DNA from: Bacillus fonticola
Lineage (GTDB): Bacteria; Bacillota; Bacilli; Bacillales; JC228
Assembly: GCF_012955605.1 (NCBI RefSeq)
Contig: NZ_CP052135.1
Coordinates: 2,244,711-2,308,710, forward strand
Length of the DNA: 64,000 nucleotides
Direction: 5' to 3'
The notes below the pieces were generated by a model that searched no databases, was not told the DNA's origin, and worked only from the letters and a program-made list of their open reading frames with translations. Shown here piece by piece: positions 26,054 to 35,451 of the stretch. Position 1 is the first letter of the stretch. Every line of letters begins with the position of its first letter. A program made the translations under genes and the position numbers.

Positions 26054-26093
26054 AAGACCACGGGAAGAGCGTTTCTTCTTCGTGGTCTTTTTT
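26054..26093 (+). terminator. Attenuator hairpin ahead of the ABC-F gene
   Basis: AAGACCACGGGAAGA / TCTTCTTCGTGGTCTT pairs with a small bulge and is followed by TTTTTT. It lies after the leader ORF and 65 bases before the ABC-F start, so it would stop most transcripts early unless antitermination occurs. Confidence 0.82.
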
Positions 26094-26157
26094 GTACGAG
26101 CCAGGCACTTAATAAACCATGCCAGGCACGCGTGCTCTAATAGGAGGAAAATTCACT

Positions 26158-27786
26158 ATGATTTGTCAACTAAACAACATCACACTTTCAAACGGGTATA
26201 AAACCGTACTAGATCATATCTCAATGCATTTACAGCCAGGGGACCGGATCGGTTTGATTGGTCGAAATGGAGTTGGGAAGACGACACTGCTTAACATTCT
26301 AACTAAAACCATTGTTCCAGACTCGGGAGAAATTATTTTGCAAAAAGGGAGTCAAATTGGCTATTTGCAGCAAACTCCCGATATAGAGGAAACACTAACT
26401 GTAGAAGCAGTACTTCAAACTGCACGTAAGGATTTATCGGCAATGGAGACGGAAATGCATACATTAGAAGTCAGTATGGCGTCTGCTACAGAACGACAAC
26501 TTGATTCTTTACTCTCAAGATACGCACGTTTGCAGGAACAGTACGCAAACGACGGAGGCTATGAAAGTGTCTCCCGCCGAGAAGGAGTCGCCAAAGGCTT
26601 AGGGATAGACAAATTGTTATCTCAGCCTTTCTCTTCATGTAGTGGCGGTGAAAAAACAAAAATCATGCTCGCGTTATTACTCTTAGAGCAGCACGATCTA
26701 TTACTTTTAGACGAACCGACCAATCACCTTGATATGCAAGCAGTGGAGTGGCTAGAGGAATTCTTGCTGAGATACGCTGGGGCAGTTATGATCGTGACTC
26801 ACGATCGCTTTTTCCTCGACAAGGTCACGACAAAAATAGCTGAACTCGAAAATGGAGATTTGACGTTTTATGATGGCAATTACTCTCGTTACGTAATAGA
26901 GAAAGAGGAACGAGTATTAAGGCAGTTCCAACAGTTCGAGGAGCAACAAAAGAAAATCAAACAAATGAAGGAAGCGATCAAACGACTTCGCAGGTGGGCA
27001 AATGAAGCCAATCCGCCGAACCCTGGTCTCCATCGTCGCGCCCGCCATATGGAACGAATGCTAGAGCGGATGGAGAAAGTGGAAAAACCATTGGAAGGGA
27101 AGCAGATGGGACTTTCGTTGTCAGCACATAAAAGAAGTGCGAATGATGTGTTTCAAGTTAAAGGTGGCGGCAAGCTCACTGAAGACAATGTACTTTGGCA
27201 AGATTTGAATCTACTTATTCGCTATCAGCAGCATACGGCTGTTGTCGGTGGAAATGGTGTTGGGAAGACGACACTTCTGCGAGTTTTTCTTGATAAAACT
27301 GACTTGGATGAAGGTGAAGTCAAAATCGGTTCAAACGTGCGGATTGGATATTTATCTCAGGAGTTCCCGACTGATGAAAAAGTACTGGCGTTTACTGTAT
27401 TGGAGTATTTCCGTCAGTTTTGTGCTTACGATGAGGGCAAAAGTCGCCATGTGTTAGCGAAATTTTTGTTCTTTGGTCAAGACGTGTTCAAACCTGTCTC
27501 GCGGATTAGTGGCGGAGAGTACATGCGGCTTCAGCTTGCTACCTTGATGCATCAACCTTTCAACGTGCTACTACTCGATGAACCGACAAACCATTTGGAT
27601 ATTGAATCAAAAGAAGTGTTGGAGGAAGCTTTACAGGATTATGATGGGACGATTGTAGCCGTTAGCCATGACCGATATTTTTTATCTAAGCTATTCCAGC
27701 AAATTCTTTGGCTTGAGAAAGAAACAGGTACTGTTTTTATAGGGAATTTTGTGGATGCTTATGAGAAGAAGAGAGAGCAAAGGTAG
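26158..27786 (+). CDS. ABC-F family ATPase (ribosome-associated, possible antibiotic ribosomal protection)
   Basis: A 542-residue soluble protein with two ABC ATPase domains and no membrane helix, as in the ABC-F class that binds the ribosomal E site. The first Walker A GRNGVGKT lies at about 35-42 with signature SCSGGEKTK and Walker B LLLLDEPTNHLD; the second set is GGNGVGKT, RISGGEYMR and LLLDEPTNHLDIESKE. An interdomain linker of about 80 residues is rich in charge (KEAIKRLRRWANEANPPNPG). The start is the ATG at 26158, since AGGAGG lies just upstream; the frame extends 13 codons further back without a ribosome site. The attenuator upstream suggests drug-induced expression, but the resistance role is inferred. 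Confidence 0.85.
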   Translation: MICQLNNITLSNGYKTVLDHISMHLQPGDRIGLIGRNGVGKTTLLNILTKTIVPDSGEIILQKGSQIGYLQQTPDIEETLTVEAVLQTARKDLSAMETEMHTLEVSMASATERQLDSLLSRYARLQEQYANDGGYESVSRREGVAKGLGIDKLLSQPFSSCSGGEKTKIMLALLLLEQHDLLLLDEPTNHLDMQAVEWLEEFLLRYAGAVMIVTHDRFFLDKVTTKIAELENGDLTFYDGNYSRYVIEKEERVLRQFQQFEEQQKKIKQMKEAIKRLRRWANEANPPNPGLHRRARHMERMLERMEKVEKPLEGKQMGLSLSAHKRSANDVFQVKGGGKLTEDNVLWQDLNLLIRYQQHTAVVGGNGVGKTTLLRVFLDKTDLDEGEVKIGSNVRIGYLSQEFPTDEKVLAFTVLEYFRQFCAYDEGKSRHVLAKFLFFGQDVFKPVSRISGGEYMRLQLATLMHQPFNVLLLDEPTNHLDIESKEVLEEALQDYDGTIVAVSHDRYFLSKLFQQILWLEKETGTVFIGNFVDAYEKKREQR

Positions 27787-27833
27787 AGATTCTAGTCAAA
27801 ATCTCTCGTCCAAACAAAACAGTAATTATCAAT

Positions 27834-27883
27834 AGTAGTCGCCGTCTCGCTATCGAGGCGGCTACAATTATAGTGTTTTTTCT
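27834..27883 (+). terminator. Probable terminator of the ABC-F gene
   Basis: GTAGTCGCCGTCTCG / CGAGGCGGCTAC forms a bulged stem and is followed, after a short AT-rich gap, by GTTTTTTC on the plus strand. Confidence 0.6.
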
Positions 27884-27900
27884 TTAGAACTCCTGTCCAT

Positions 27901-28300
27901 TCCCCCCTAAGTCTGAGCATTTCCCCCTGAGTCTGAGCATTCCCCCCTGAGTCTGAGCATTCCCCCCTGAGTCTGAGCATTCCCTCCTGAGTCTGAGCAT
28001 TCCCCCCTGAGTCTGAGCATTCCCCCCTAAGTCTGCGCATTCCCCTCTGAGTCTGAGCATTCCCCCCTAAGTCTGAGCATTCCCCTCTGAGTCTGAGCAT
28101 TCCCCCTTAAGTCTGAGCATTCCCCCCTAAGTCTGAGCATTCCCCTCTGAGTCTGAGCATTCCCCCCTGAGTCTGAGCATTCCCCCCTGAGTCTGAGCAT
28201 TCCCCTCTGAGTCTGAGCATTCCCCCCTGAGTCTGAGCATTCCCCCCTGAGTCTGAGCATTCCCCTCTGAGTCTGAGCATTCTCCCCTGAGTCTGAGCAT
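27901..28300. repeat. Tandem array of twenty 20-bp units
   Basis: Twenty uninterrupted copies of TCCCCCCTGAGTCTGAGCAT, with changes almost only in the first ten bases (CCTCTGA, CCCCTAA, CCCTTAA variants). From 28081 onward the TCCCCTCTGA variant opens every third unit (28081, 28141, 28201, 28261), so a 60-bp higher-order period exists. There are no spacers. The array lies between the ABC-F terminator and the rplT terminator, i.e. between convergent transcripts. Apparent minus-strand ORFs through it are products of the periodicity. Confidence 0.97.
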
Positions 28301-28302
28301 TC

Positions 28303-28338
28303 AAAAAAGCACCACTCATAGGGAGCGGTGCTTTTCAT
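28303..28338 (-). terminator. Terminator of the infC-rpmI-rplT operon
   Basis: AAAAGCACCGCTCC / GAGTGGTGCTTTTTT hairpin on the minus strand just after the rplT stop; the repeat array starts at its far edge. Confidence 0.85.
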
Positions 28339-28343
28339 AGTAC

Positions 28344-28700
28344 TTATTTTAAGTTTTTCTTAGCTGTTTCAGCCAATTGTGCGAATGCTTTTTCGTCGGA
28401 GATTGCGATCTCTGAAAGCATTTTGCGGTTCATTTCGATGCCAGCTTGTTTCAAACCAAACATTAGACGGCTGTAAGAAAGACCGTTTGTGCGTGCTGCT
28501 GCGTTAATACGCGCGATCCATAGTTTGCGGAAGTCGCGTTTTTTCTGGCGACGATCGCGGTATGCATACATGTAAGACTTCATAACTTGTTGGTTAGCTA
28601 CTTTGTACAATGTATGTTTGGATCCATAATATCCTTTTGCGAGCTTTAATACTTTTTTACGACGACGGCGAGTGACTGTTCCACCTTTTACACGTGCCAT
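28344..28700 (-). CDS. rplT: 50S ribosomal protein L20
   Basis: A primary 23S rRNA-binding protein and, in Bacillus, the autorepressor of its own operon. The 118-residue basic protein begins [20 protein letters not shown] and has the family [23 protein letters not shown] segment. Length is standard. It is the last gene of infC-rpmI-rplT and is followed by a terminator. An L20-type leader lies upstream of infC. Confidence 0.98.
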   Translation of the reverse strand: MARVKGGTVTRRRRKKVLKLAKGYYGSKHTLYKVANQQVMKSYMYAYRDRRQKKRDFRKLWIARINAAARTNGLSYSRLMFGLKQAGIEMNRKMLSEIAISDEKAFAQLAETAKKNLK

Positions 28701-28745
28701 GAGTGTTTCCCTCCTAGATCAATTACAAATTCAAATTCGTATATG

Positions 28746-28934
28746 TTAGATCATTTGCTTGATGCGTTTCATGTCTCCTGCAGAAACATACGCACCTTTA
28801 CGAAGTTTACGTTTTTGCTTTTGAGATTTGTTTGCGAACATGTGGCTTGTGTAAGCATGGGAACGCTTCAACTTACCACTACCTGTTTTCTTAAAACGTT
28901 TTTGTGAGCCTTTGTGCGTTTTCATTTTCGGCAT
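28746..28934 (-). CDS. rpmI: 50S ribosomal protein L35
   Basis: A 62-residue basic ribosomal protein ([42 protein letters not shown]). It ends four residues earlier than the 66-residue B. subtilis protein, which is a minor variation at the C-terminus. Middle gene of the infC operon, 45 bases before rplT. Confidence 0.97.
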   Translation of the reverse strand: MPKMKTHKGSQKRFKKTGSGKLKRSHAYTSHMFANKSQKQKRKLRKGAYVSAGDMKRIKQMI

Positions 28935-28957
28935 AATGGGGTTCCTCCTGTCAACAA

Positions 28958-29473
28958 TTACTTTTCTGCTTTTGGTGCGAGTACTAAAAACATGGAACGT
29001 CCATCCATTTTCGGTCGGGATTCCACAGTCGAAACTTCCTCACACTGTTTTGCGAAGCGCTCTAAAACTGCCTGACCGATTTCTTTATGTGTAATGGCAC
29101 GGCCTTTAAAGCGGATCGATGCTTTTACTTTGTCTCCCTTTTCGAGGAATTTGATCGCATTACGAAGCTTCGTGTTGAAATCATGCTCCTCGATGGATGG
29201 GCTGAGACGTACTTCCTTGATGTTGATGATCTTTTGGTTTTTTCTTGCTTCTTTGTCTTTCTTCTGTTGTTCGAATTTGTATTTTCCGTAGTCCATAATT
29301 CGAGCAACAGGCGGTTTCGCATTGGGAGCAACGAGTACCACGTCTAAATTCCGACGGCTGGCAATTTCTAATGCTTCGTTACGAGATTTGATACCAAGCT
29401 GGTCTCCATTTGCGTCGATTAAACGCAACTCGCGGGCGCGAATCCCTTCGTTCAAGATCATATCCTTGCTAAT
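28958..29473 (-). CDS. infC: Translation initiation factor IF-3
   Basis: Binds the 30S subunit and checks start-codon pairing. The 171-residue chain has the N-domain ([20 protein letters not shown]), the linker and the C-domain ([26 protein letters not shown]-like [16 protein letters not shown]). The start is taken as ATT at 29471-29473, seven bases after AGGAGGTG; this gives [10 protein letters not shown], in line with B. subtilis InfC, which also uses ATT. An ATG four codons later lacks a ribosome site. Rare start codons are used by infC for autoregulation by IF-3. First gene of infC-rpmI-rplT. Confidence 0.95.
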   Translation of the reverse strand: MSKDMILNEGIRARELRLIDANGDQLGIKSRNEALEIASRRNLDVVLVAPNAKPPVARIMDYGKYKFEQQKKDKEARKNQKIINIKEVRLSPSIEEHDFNTKLRNAIKFLEKGDKVKASIRFKGRAITHKEIGQAVLERFAKQCEEVSTVESRPKMDGRSMFLVLAPKAEK

Positions 29474-29539
29474 AACGAGCCACCTCCTAAAGTGTTCCGA
29501 TCAAACCTGATTTTTTTAGTGTAGGCATTGCTTCATCAA

Positions 29540-29695
29540 AAAGGGTGTACTCTCTAGTGAGAGCACACCCATTTTCATTCCAAATCCAATGTACAAGCTC
29601 TAAATTAATAGAACTCATAAAGCATCGTCATGGACCTGCCAACTGCATAAATGCGTCAATCAGGTGAGAAGCAGGGTGCTTCTACTTATTTTTAT
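29540..29695 (-). promoter_or_regulatory. L20 leader RNA with terminator, upstream of infC
   Basis: The minus strand shows AAGCACCCTGCTTCTCACCTGA, GTTGGCAGGTCCATGA and a terminator GGGTGTGCTCTC / GAGAGTACACCCTTTTT (29543-29572), the same order as the B. subtilis infC L20 leader. Excess L20 binds the leader in place of 23S rRNA and favours termination. Confidence 0.92.
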
Positions 29696-29707
29696 TTTCC
29701 ACAGATT

Positions 29708-29736
29708 AGTATAACAAATGATCTGTATCGTGTCAA
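29708..29736 (-). promoter_or_regulatory. Promoter of the infC operon
   Basis: Consensus TTGACA (29731-29736), 17 bases, TATACT (29708-29713), placed so that transcription starts at the beginning of the L20 leader. Confidence 0.9.
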
Positions 29737-29787
29737 AAGGTATATTGAAACCTTATTCATTATAGCACGAGTTTCAAAAAAGGCAAG

Positions 29788-31728
29788 CTATTTCTTGTTT
29801 GTTTCTTGCTGAAGCATCTGCAAGAACTTCTCGAGGGCAATCGTTTCAGACTTTTGCTCGCCATACTTGCGCACGTTCACCGCACCTTGCTCTTTCTCCT
29901 GATCCCCAACCACAAGCTGATACGGTATTTTTTGCATTTGCGCTTCGCGGATCTTGTAACCCACTTTCTCATCACGGGCATCGACTTCTACACGGAAGCC
30001 TGCTTCTTTTAGCTGCTCCTTAACTTGTAAAGAGTAATCGAGATGGACTTCGTGAGAAACCGGGATGATTTGTGCTTGCACCGGAGCGAGCCATGTTGGG
30101 AAAGCGCCTTTATATTCTTCAATCAGGAAAGCAACAAAGCGTTCCATTGTTGAGACGACACCACGGTGAATGACAACCGGGCGATGATGCTTTCCGTCTT
30201 CTCCGATGTACGTGAGGTCAAATCTTTCCGGCAATAAGAAGTCAAGCTGTACAGTCGACAGTGTCTCTTCTTTTCCGAGTGCTGTCTTCACTTGTACGTC
30301 CAGCTTCGGTCCGTAAAATGCTGCTTCACCTTCTGCTTCGAAGTACTCAACGTTTAATTCACCCATAGCACCCTTCAACATTGACTGTGCTTTTTCCCAC
30401 ATTTCATCGTCATCAAAGTATTTTTCTTTGTCTTCTGGATCGCGATAAGAAAGACGAAGAGTGTAATCCTCGATTCCGAAGTCTTTGTACACTTCTTGGA
30501 CCAAATTCACAACACGAACGAACTCCTCTTGAATTTGATCAGGTCGTACGAAAATGTGTGCATCATTCAACGTCATTCCACGAACGCGTTGCAACCCAGA
30601 AAGCGCGCCTGACATTTCATAGCGATGCATTGTACCAAGCTCTGCAATTCGAAGTGGCAGCTCACGGTAACTATGCATATCATTTTTATAGACCATCATA
30701 TGGTGAGGGCAGTTCATTGGACGTAACACGAGGTCTTCGTTATCCATCTCCATCACAGGGAACATGTCTTCTTGGTAGTGATCCCAGTGTCCGCTCGTTT
30801 TGTACAACTCCACGCTTCCCATAATCGGTGTATAGACGTGCTCGTAGCCAAGCTCAACTTCTTTATCCACGATATAACGCTCAATAATACGGCGAATTGT
30901 TGCTCCTTTAGGCATCCACAGTGGCAAACCTTGCCCTACCTTTTGTGAGTTTGTAAACAGGTTTAGCTCTTTTCCGATTTTACGATGGTCCCGCTCTTTC
31001 GCTTCTTCAAGCATGCGTAAATGTTCTTTCAAGTCTTCTTTCTTAAAAAATGCTGTGCCGTAAATACGCTGTAGCATTTTGTTTTTACTGTTTCCACGCC
31101 AGTACGCACCCGCGACACTTAACAGTTTGAATTCTTTTATTTTTGCTGTTGACGGAATGTGCACTCCACGACATAAGTCAAAAAATTCCCCTTGCAAATA
31201 GAGGGTAACCGCTTCTTCTTTAGGGATGTCTTTCAGAAGCTCAAGCTTGTATGGGTCCCCAAGCTCTTCAAAGCGTCGATTCGCTTCCTCACGACTAACC
31301 TCTTCACGTACAATTTCTAAGTTTTCACCCGTAATTTTTTGCATTTCTTTTTCAATTGTCGGTAAATCTTCTACAGAGATGGATTCCTCTAAATCAATGT
31401 CGTAATAAAACCCACCTTCGATAACCGGACCGACGCCGAGTTTCACGTTATCTGCCCCATACAAACGCTTCAACGCTTGTGCCATTAAGTGAGCTGTACT
31501 GTGACGCAAAATTTCCAGTGCTTCGTCAGATCCTTCTGTAACAATTTCAATTGCTCCTTCGCCCGAAAGAGGTGTGCGTAGATCAATCAATTCCCCGTTC
31601 CATTTTCCAGCAATTGCTTTTTTCTTCAAGCCTGGACTAATGGACGCGGCAATGGACTCTGTTGTCGTTCCAGCAGGAAACTCTTTTACTTGTCCATCTG
31701 GAAATTTCACTTGTACATCTGCCATCAT
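29788..31728 (-). CDS. thrS: Threonine-tRNA ligase
   Basis: Class II synthetase that charges tRNA-Thr. The protein of 645-646 residues has an N-terminal TGS domain ([18 protein letters not shown]), the editing/SAD domain with [10 protein letters not shown], class II motifs ([46 protein letters not shown]) and a C-terminal anticodon-binding domain. Zinc ligands Cys and His are in MNCPHH and later His residues. Two ATG codons in a row (31728 and 31725) follow GGAG; the longer upstream reading frame overlaps the T-box terminator and is not real. No strong terminator was seen downstream. Confidence 0.97.
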   Translation of the reverse strand: MMADVQVKFPDGQVKEFPAGTTTESIAASISPGLKKKAIAGKWNGELIDLRTPLSGEGAIEIVTEGSDEALEILRHSTAHLMAQALKRLYGADNVKLGVGPVIEGGFYYDIDLEESISVEDLPTIEKEMQKITGENLEIVREEVSREEANRRFEELGDPYKLELLKDIPKEEAVTLYLQGEFFDLCRGVHIPSTAKIKEFKLLSVAGAYWRGNSKNKMLQRIYGTAFFKKEDLKEHLRMLEEAKERDHRKIGKELNLFTNSQKVGQGLPLWMPKGATIRRIIERYIVDKEVELGYEHVYTPIMGSVELYKTSGHWDHYQEDMFPVMEMDNEDLVLRPMNCPHHMMVYKNDMHSYRELPLRIAELGTMHRYEMSGALSGLQRVRGMTLNDAHIFVRPDQIQEEFVRVVNLVQEVYKDFGIEDYTLRLSYRDPEDKEKYFDDDEMWEKAQSMLKGAMGELNVEYFEAEGEAAFYGPKLDVQVKTALGKEETLSTVQLDFLLPERFDLTYIGEDGKHHRPVVIHRGVVSTMERFVAFLIEEYKGAFPTWLAPVQAQIIPVSHEVHLDYSLQVKEQLKEAGFRVEVDARDEKVGYKIREAQMQKIPYQLVVGDQEKEQGAVNVRKYGEQKSETIALEKFLQMLQQETNKK

Positions 31729-31766
31729 TATTCTCTCCTTTAATCCATTTGTCCATATTGGGGAAC

Positions 31767-32065
31767 AAAAAAAACGCACTCGTCCCTATAATAGGGACGA
31801 ATGCGTGCATCCGTGGTTCCACCCTTTTGTGCTCAAATAAATATAAGCACACTTCATTACGTAACGAGCAGAAAGGTCTGCCCGACGAATCCTACTTTCC
31901 TTATAGAAAGGCGTTCAGATTCGTAGCTCTGAGGTGGTAAACTAAAATGTGAGCGGTGAGGAAGGTTACAGCCAATGCCTTCCCTCTCTGCTATCAAGCC
32001 ACAGCCTGATTTACACATCACTTTTTTTAGTTCGTGTCCTCTTCTTCGCTCCGACCGATATGGAT
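31767..32065 (-). promoter_or_regulatory. T-box leader (tRNA-Thr responsive) of thrS
   Basis: The T-box motif AGGGTGGAACCACGG lies at 31811-31825 (minus strand), followed by a terminator CGCATTCGTCCC / GGGACGAGTGCGTTTTTTTT (31767-31805). Upstream are AGAGAGGGAAGG near 31955 and the specifier context TTTACCACCTCAGAG, giving codon ACC (threonine) at 31936-31938. The 5-prime end is approximate. Confidence 0.93.
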
Positions 32066-32131
32066 ATGTACTCATTATATGGAGAGAAGATGAGAAATGC
32101 AACATCGTCTTTTTTTTACTTAGTTCACGCA

Positions 32132-33055
32132 CTATACCGAACGCTTCGATTCTAGTAAAGATCCAGCTTCCTGTCGTGGATAAACTTCTACTCGTTCATC
32201 AAAAATGGTGCAGATTGTTCGTGCAATTCCTTCGTCTGGCGCATCTGTATACATGCGGATACGGCGAGGTGCGATAGATAATAACGGAGCGATTGTGACA
32301 GAGTCGATATAAGCCGGGTGGTTCACAATCAACTTTCGGTCAACAGATTTATATAGTTCACCTTGCTTCATCCACCGTCCTGACGCATCAAAAAATAAAA
32401 AACCTTCGTCTTGTACTAAGTGAATCATATCTACAACTGGTGATCGCCCGCGCAAAAAGTTTCGCAACGATTCCACAAACATTTGATAATCCTGTTCAAG
32501 TTTGTATTCATCGATAGCAAGCTCCACCACTTCCCGCATTTTCACTTGAAACTTTCGTAAACGAAACGTGACAAATGAACGGAAATGCAAGTACTCGTCC
32601 TCGATCAATTCGGATTCCAACGCTTCCCTTAATAGTTGCTCTTCATCTGGTCCTTCTACTAAGGAACGGACATGTGATTTTGTGTCAGTAAATTCCCAAA
32701 GAATATGTAGAATGTGGGACCTTTCTTCCTCATCTGTAAAGTAGTAGTGGTGCTCAAGCCAATGATGGCACCACTGAATCCGCTTTTTCTCCCAAATCCA
32801 AGAGTAAAGCCCTTGTTGTACAAGATATTTACGCCCCCCCAAGGTAGGACCTTCAATCTGAATGCGATTCTCATCTTGCTTTATTGTAAAAGTACGCAAT
32901 TCACTTCGCTTAGAAAGGGCTTGCACTTGTTGCAAGTACTGAACCACTTCCAACGATTCTTGCGCACTGTCAAATACGATGTTCAAAAAAAGTGCCCCCT
33001 TTTTCACAAATCCCTGCTTCCATGTATATGGGATGCTTGACCCATTTAGAAGCAT
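32132..33055 (-). CDS. ytxC: Sporulation protein YtxC
   Basis: A 307-residue cytoplasmic protein of the YtxC family, named for a sporulation-linked gene of B. subtilis that lies between dnaI and thrS, exactly as here. Conserved traits are the central helical region (LIEDEYLHFRSFVTFRLRKFQVKMREVVELAIDEYKLEQDYQMFVESLRNFL) and the C-terminal YTDAPDEGIARTICTIFDERVEVYP. No enzymatic motif is visible. The ribosome site is weak. Function unknown. Confidence 0.85.
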   Translation of the reverse strand: MLLNGSSIPYTWKQGFVKKGALFLNIVFDSAQESLEVVQYLQQVQALSKRSELRTFTIKQDENRIQIEGPTLGGRKYLVQQGLYSWIWEKKRIQWCHHWLEHHYYFTDEEERSHILHILWEFTDTKSHVRSLVEGPDEEQLLREALESELIEDEYLHFRSFVTFRLRKFQVKMREVVELAIDEYKLEQDYQMFVESLRNFLRGRSPVVDMIHLVQDEGFLFFDASGRWMKQGELYKSVDRKLIVNHPAYIDSVTIAPLLSIAPRRIRMYTDAPDEGIARTICTIFDERVEVYPRQEAGSLLESKRSV

Positions 33056-33104
33056 GATTGTGTGTTAAGAGACACTTTTCCAATAGAAAGTATGTGTTCA
33101 GTAC

Positions 33105-34037
33105 TTATGATCGACGTCGGTTTTTCCCAGACATCTCCACAGGGATAGCCAGGGCTTGAACGCGGTCAATAAGTCGAGACGCTTTTATGACTTCCTCTTC
33201 GCCGCGCTGAGAGAACGTTAGATGGTGTTCGAGTTGCTCCAAATCAAAATTAGACGTGAAAAATGTAGGCAGTTGTTCAAGTGTTCGGTACTGAAGAATT
33301 GTTCCTAACACTTCATCACGTGCCCAACTGGACATAGATTCTGCGCCAATGTCATCAAGCATTAACACAGGCGTTTCTCGTAGAAGAGCTAGCTTATTTG
33401 AAAAATCCTCTTTCCCAATCGATTGTTTAATCTCACGTATAAACTCGGGGACGTGAACAAGCACAGAGGACACGTTGTGATTCTCAGCTAGCTCGTGTGC
33501 AATGGCGGCTAATAGATGCGTTTTGCCAACGCCAAACTTTCCGTATAAATAAAGACCCCTTGGTTGGTCAGGATAGGCGTTTACAAATTCATGTGCAAGA
33601 CGGATCCCCTGAAAGCGTCTGCCATCGTCCAAATCTAAGGAAGCAAATGTCGCTTGTAATGCCCGTTTTGGGATATGGAAGCTCTTAATCAGCGATTGTT
33701 GTTCTGCACGCGCGTCAGCTAAACGTTTGCGTGGGCATTCGTCATACTGCAATGTGATATTCCCTTTATCAATCGTTAACATTGGATCGTAGCCTGGCAT
33801 CATGTTTTTACACGTTTCGTAACTAGCACAATCTGCGCACGCTTTACTTTGCTGGGAGTATTCAAGTAGCTTAGGAAAGGCGCGTTCAATCATGTCTTCT
33901 GTCACATCTTCTTGTCTCTCCTGTAAGAAAGCGACAATATCCGGGTGCTGCAACACTTCTTGTTTCAATTGTTCGTATCTTTGCCTGAAATCATGTGACG
34001 TCTGAAACTTAGATAATGCACCTCGAATATTTTTCAT
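33105..34037 (-). CDS. dnaI: Primosomal protein DnaI (helicase loader)
   Basis: AAA+ ATPase that loads the replicative helicase DnaC(Bs) during replication initiation. The 310-residue protein has an N-terminal zinc-binding region (CADCASYETC, cysteines near 67, 70 and 76), Walker A YGKFGVGKTHLLAAIA at about 172-187 and Walker B LMLDDIGAES, followed by the sensor and arginine-finger region (FTSNFDLEQLEHHLT, SRLIDRVQALA). Length is normal. Starts seven bases after the dnaB stop, so it is co-transcribed with nrdR-dnaB. Confidence 0.94.
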   Translation of the reverse strand: MKNIRGALSKFQTSHDFRQRYEQLKQEVLQHPDIVAFLQERQEDVTEDMIERAFPKLLEYSQQSKACADCASYETCKNMMPGYDPMLTIDKGNITLQYDECPRKRLADARAEQQSLIKSFHIPKRALQATFASLDLDDGRRFQGIRLAHEFVNAYPDQPRGLYLYGKFGVGKTHLLAAIAHELAENHNVSSVLVHVPEFIREIKQSIGKEDFSNKLALLRETPVLMLDDIGAESMSSWARDEVLGTILQYRTLEQLPTFFTSNFDLEQLEHHLTFSQRGEEEVIKASRLIDRVQALAIPVEMSGKNRRRS

Positions 34038-34043
34038 GACCTC

Positions 34044-35429
34044 TTATGACCCTCCTTTCAGCAAACGTGTGAGCTTTTCCCTCTCTTCTTCAACAGAAGC
34101 ACTGTTTCTAGTAGCAGTTTGCTCATCCAACTGTGCTTTTCTTTCTTTCCGATCTTCCTCAAACCACTCCGGAACCTTTTCCGTACGGATAGCTGGTTTA
34201 CGTTTCCCCTGCTTTTTCTGGTCTTGCCACTGTTGATACTGCTTATGGTGCTCTTTTGCATAATCCATTGCTTCAGGGACAGTTTTTATATGTTTTCGCG
34301 CCCAATGACTCGCAATTTTTACGACGTAATTACGAGTTAGCTGCATGTCGGTCTTCAACATACAATAGTGGAGAAGTACATTGACTACACCAGGTGCTAA
34401 TTTTTGATCCATCAGCACTTGTTCCACCGTTTCGAGTTCAGATGCAGACGGTTCCCCATCCGAAAGATCACGCAAAAGCTGCCTTGGTGCCACGGTTTCG
34501 AAATAAACGACCGCTTCTTCTTCTTTTGTCGAAGGCTCCTTTACTGTACGCGTATAAGCAGGTTGTGCGCGATCAAGCAGTGCTGGCATCCCATTTGGCT
34601 GTTCTAGCTTATACCAATCCCGCGCAGCCTTCCGCATTTGTTCTTCTGAGAACTCATCTTTCTCATCTAACGATTCAAGCAGAATAGATTCAATGGACGA
34701 AGGAGGTAGCTCATAAATAAACATGAGCTTTTCAACTACTCTTTTCATGTCCTTGGTTAGCGTAGTGCCTCGGAGGAACGAACTTCCTATACGCTCTAAT
34801 ACCTCCTCCACATCGAATGCAGGCCGAGCAAACCGAACAGACCTAGCCTCCTCTTTAGACAAAAACCGCTCATCTTCGTTAGGGTTCATCGTCATAAGGA
34901 GATCTGGATCACGCACTGGCTGAGCTTCTGTATCAAATACTTCATCAAAAGAGCGTGTAATGTCCTTCATGTGCGCCTTCTCGACTACCGTTGTCTCTGT
35001 TAGCATTTGTTTCACGTGCATATAAAACGAACTGCCAATTTTTTGATATAAGTACATATTAAGCATTCCATCTTGAAGGAATTCTTCTGCAGATAACGGG
35101 GGTGATAATTCATATAAAAAATGCCGACCTTGCCCACTCTCGTCTACAAACGTTTGCAACAAACCTATTGCTTCAAGCTTCAAACGGGCTTGAAATATGT
35201 TCTCCAAACCTTCGTCTAAAGTCGCAAACAAGTACGAGTGTGGTAGAGATTCGGATGTTTGTTTCGCGTGAGCAACGTGGCTGTACCAAGTTTGATACAG
35301 GCGAAAAGCCGTAGCACCCACCAGCGGCTGATAACAAAGGGAAAGAACGCGTTGATCCTGTTCATGCAAAAAAGCACCTATTCTCACCGTGTATGAATCC
35401 TTTGGGGACACTTCTTGCCAAGCCTTCAT
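34044..35429 (-). CDS. dnaB: Replication initiation and membrane attachment protein DnaB
   Basis: Firmicute-specific initiator that acts with DnaD and DnaI to load the replicative helicase. The 461-residue product resembles DnaB of Bacillus: the N-terminal winged-helix domain (SKDSYTVRIGAFLHEQDQRVLSLCYQPLVGATAFRLY) and C-terminal DnaD-like domains (PGVVNVLLHYCMLKTDMQLTRNYVVKIASHWARK). The tail is Lys/Glu rich. AAAGGAGG precedes the ATG. It follows nrdR by 22 bases and precedes dnaI by 6, one operon. It is not the replicative helicase that carries the same name in E. coli. Confidence 0.93.
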   Translation of the reverse strand: MKAWQEVSPKDSYTVRIGAFLHEQDQRVLSLCYQPLVGATAFRLYQTWYSHVAHAKQTSESLPHSYLFATLDEGLENIFQARLKLEAIGLLQTFVDESGQGRHFLYELSPPLSAEEFLQDGMLNMYLYQKIGSSFYMHVKQMLTETTVVEKAHMKDITRSFDEVFDTEAQPVRDPDLLMTMNPNEDERFLSKEEARSVRFARPAFDVEEVLERIGSSFLRGTTLTKDMKRVVEKLMFIYELPPSSIESILLESLDEKDEFSEEQMRKAARDWYKLEQPNGMPALLDRAQPAYTRTVKEPSTKEEEAVVYFETVAPRQLLRDLSDGEPSASELETVEQVLMDQKLAPGVVNVLLHYCMLKTDMQLTRNYVVKIASHWARKHIKTVPEAMDYAKEHHKQYQQWQDQKKQGKRKPAIRTEKVPEWFEEDRKERKAQLDEQTATRNSASVEEEREKLTRLLKGGS

Positions 35430-35451
35430 CTACAGTCCCTCCTTTAACAAA

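Noticed and set aside
25873-26061. 62-codon minus-strand ORF antisense to the ABC-F leader
   Set aside because: No ribosome site, and the plus strand carries a coherent promoter-leader-terminator set.
27901-28300. CRISPR array
   Set aside because: The 20-bp units are directly abutting with no unique spacers, and no cas genes are nearby.
27792-28338. Repetitive Cys/Gly/Arg-rich proteins on the minus strand (LRLRGECSDSGGNAQT repeats)
   Set aside because: Several overlapping frames are open only because the 20-bp unit lacks stops in those frames; no ribosome site, and the array is behind the rplT terminator.
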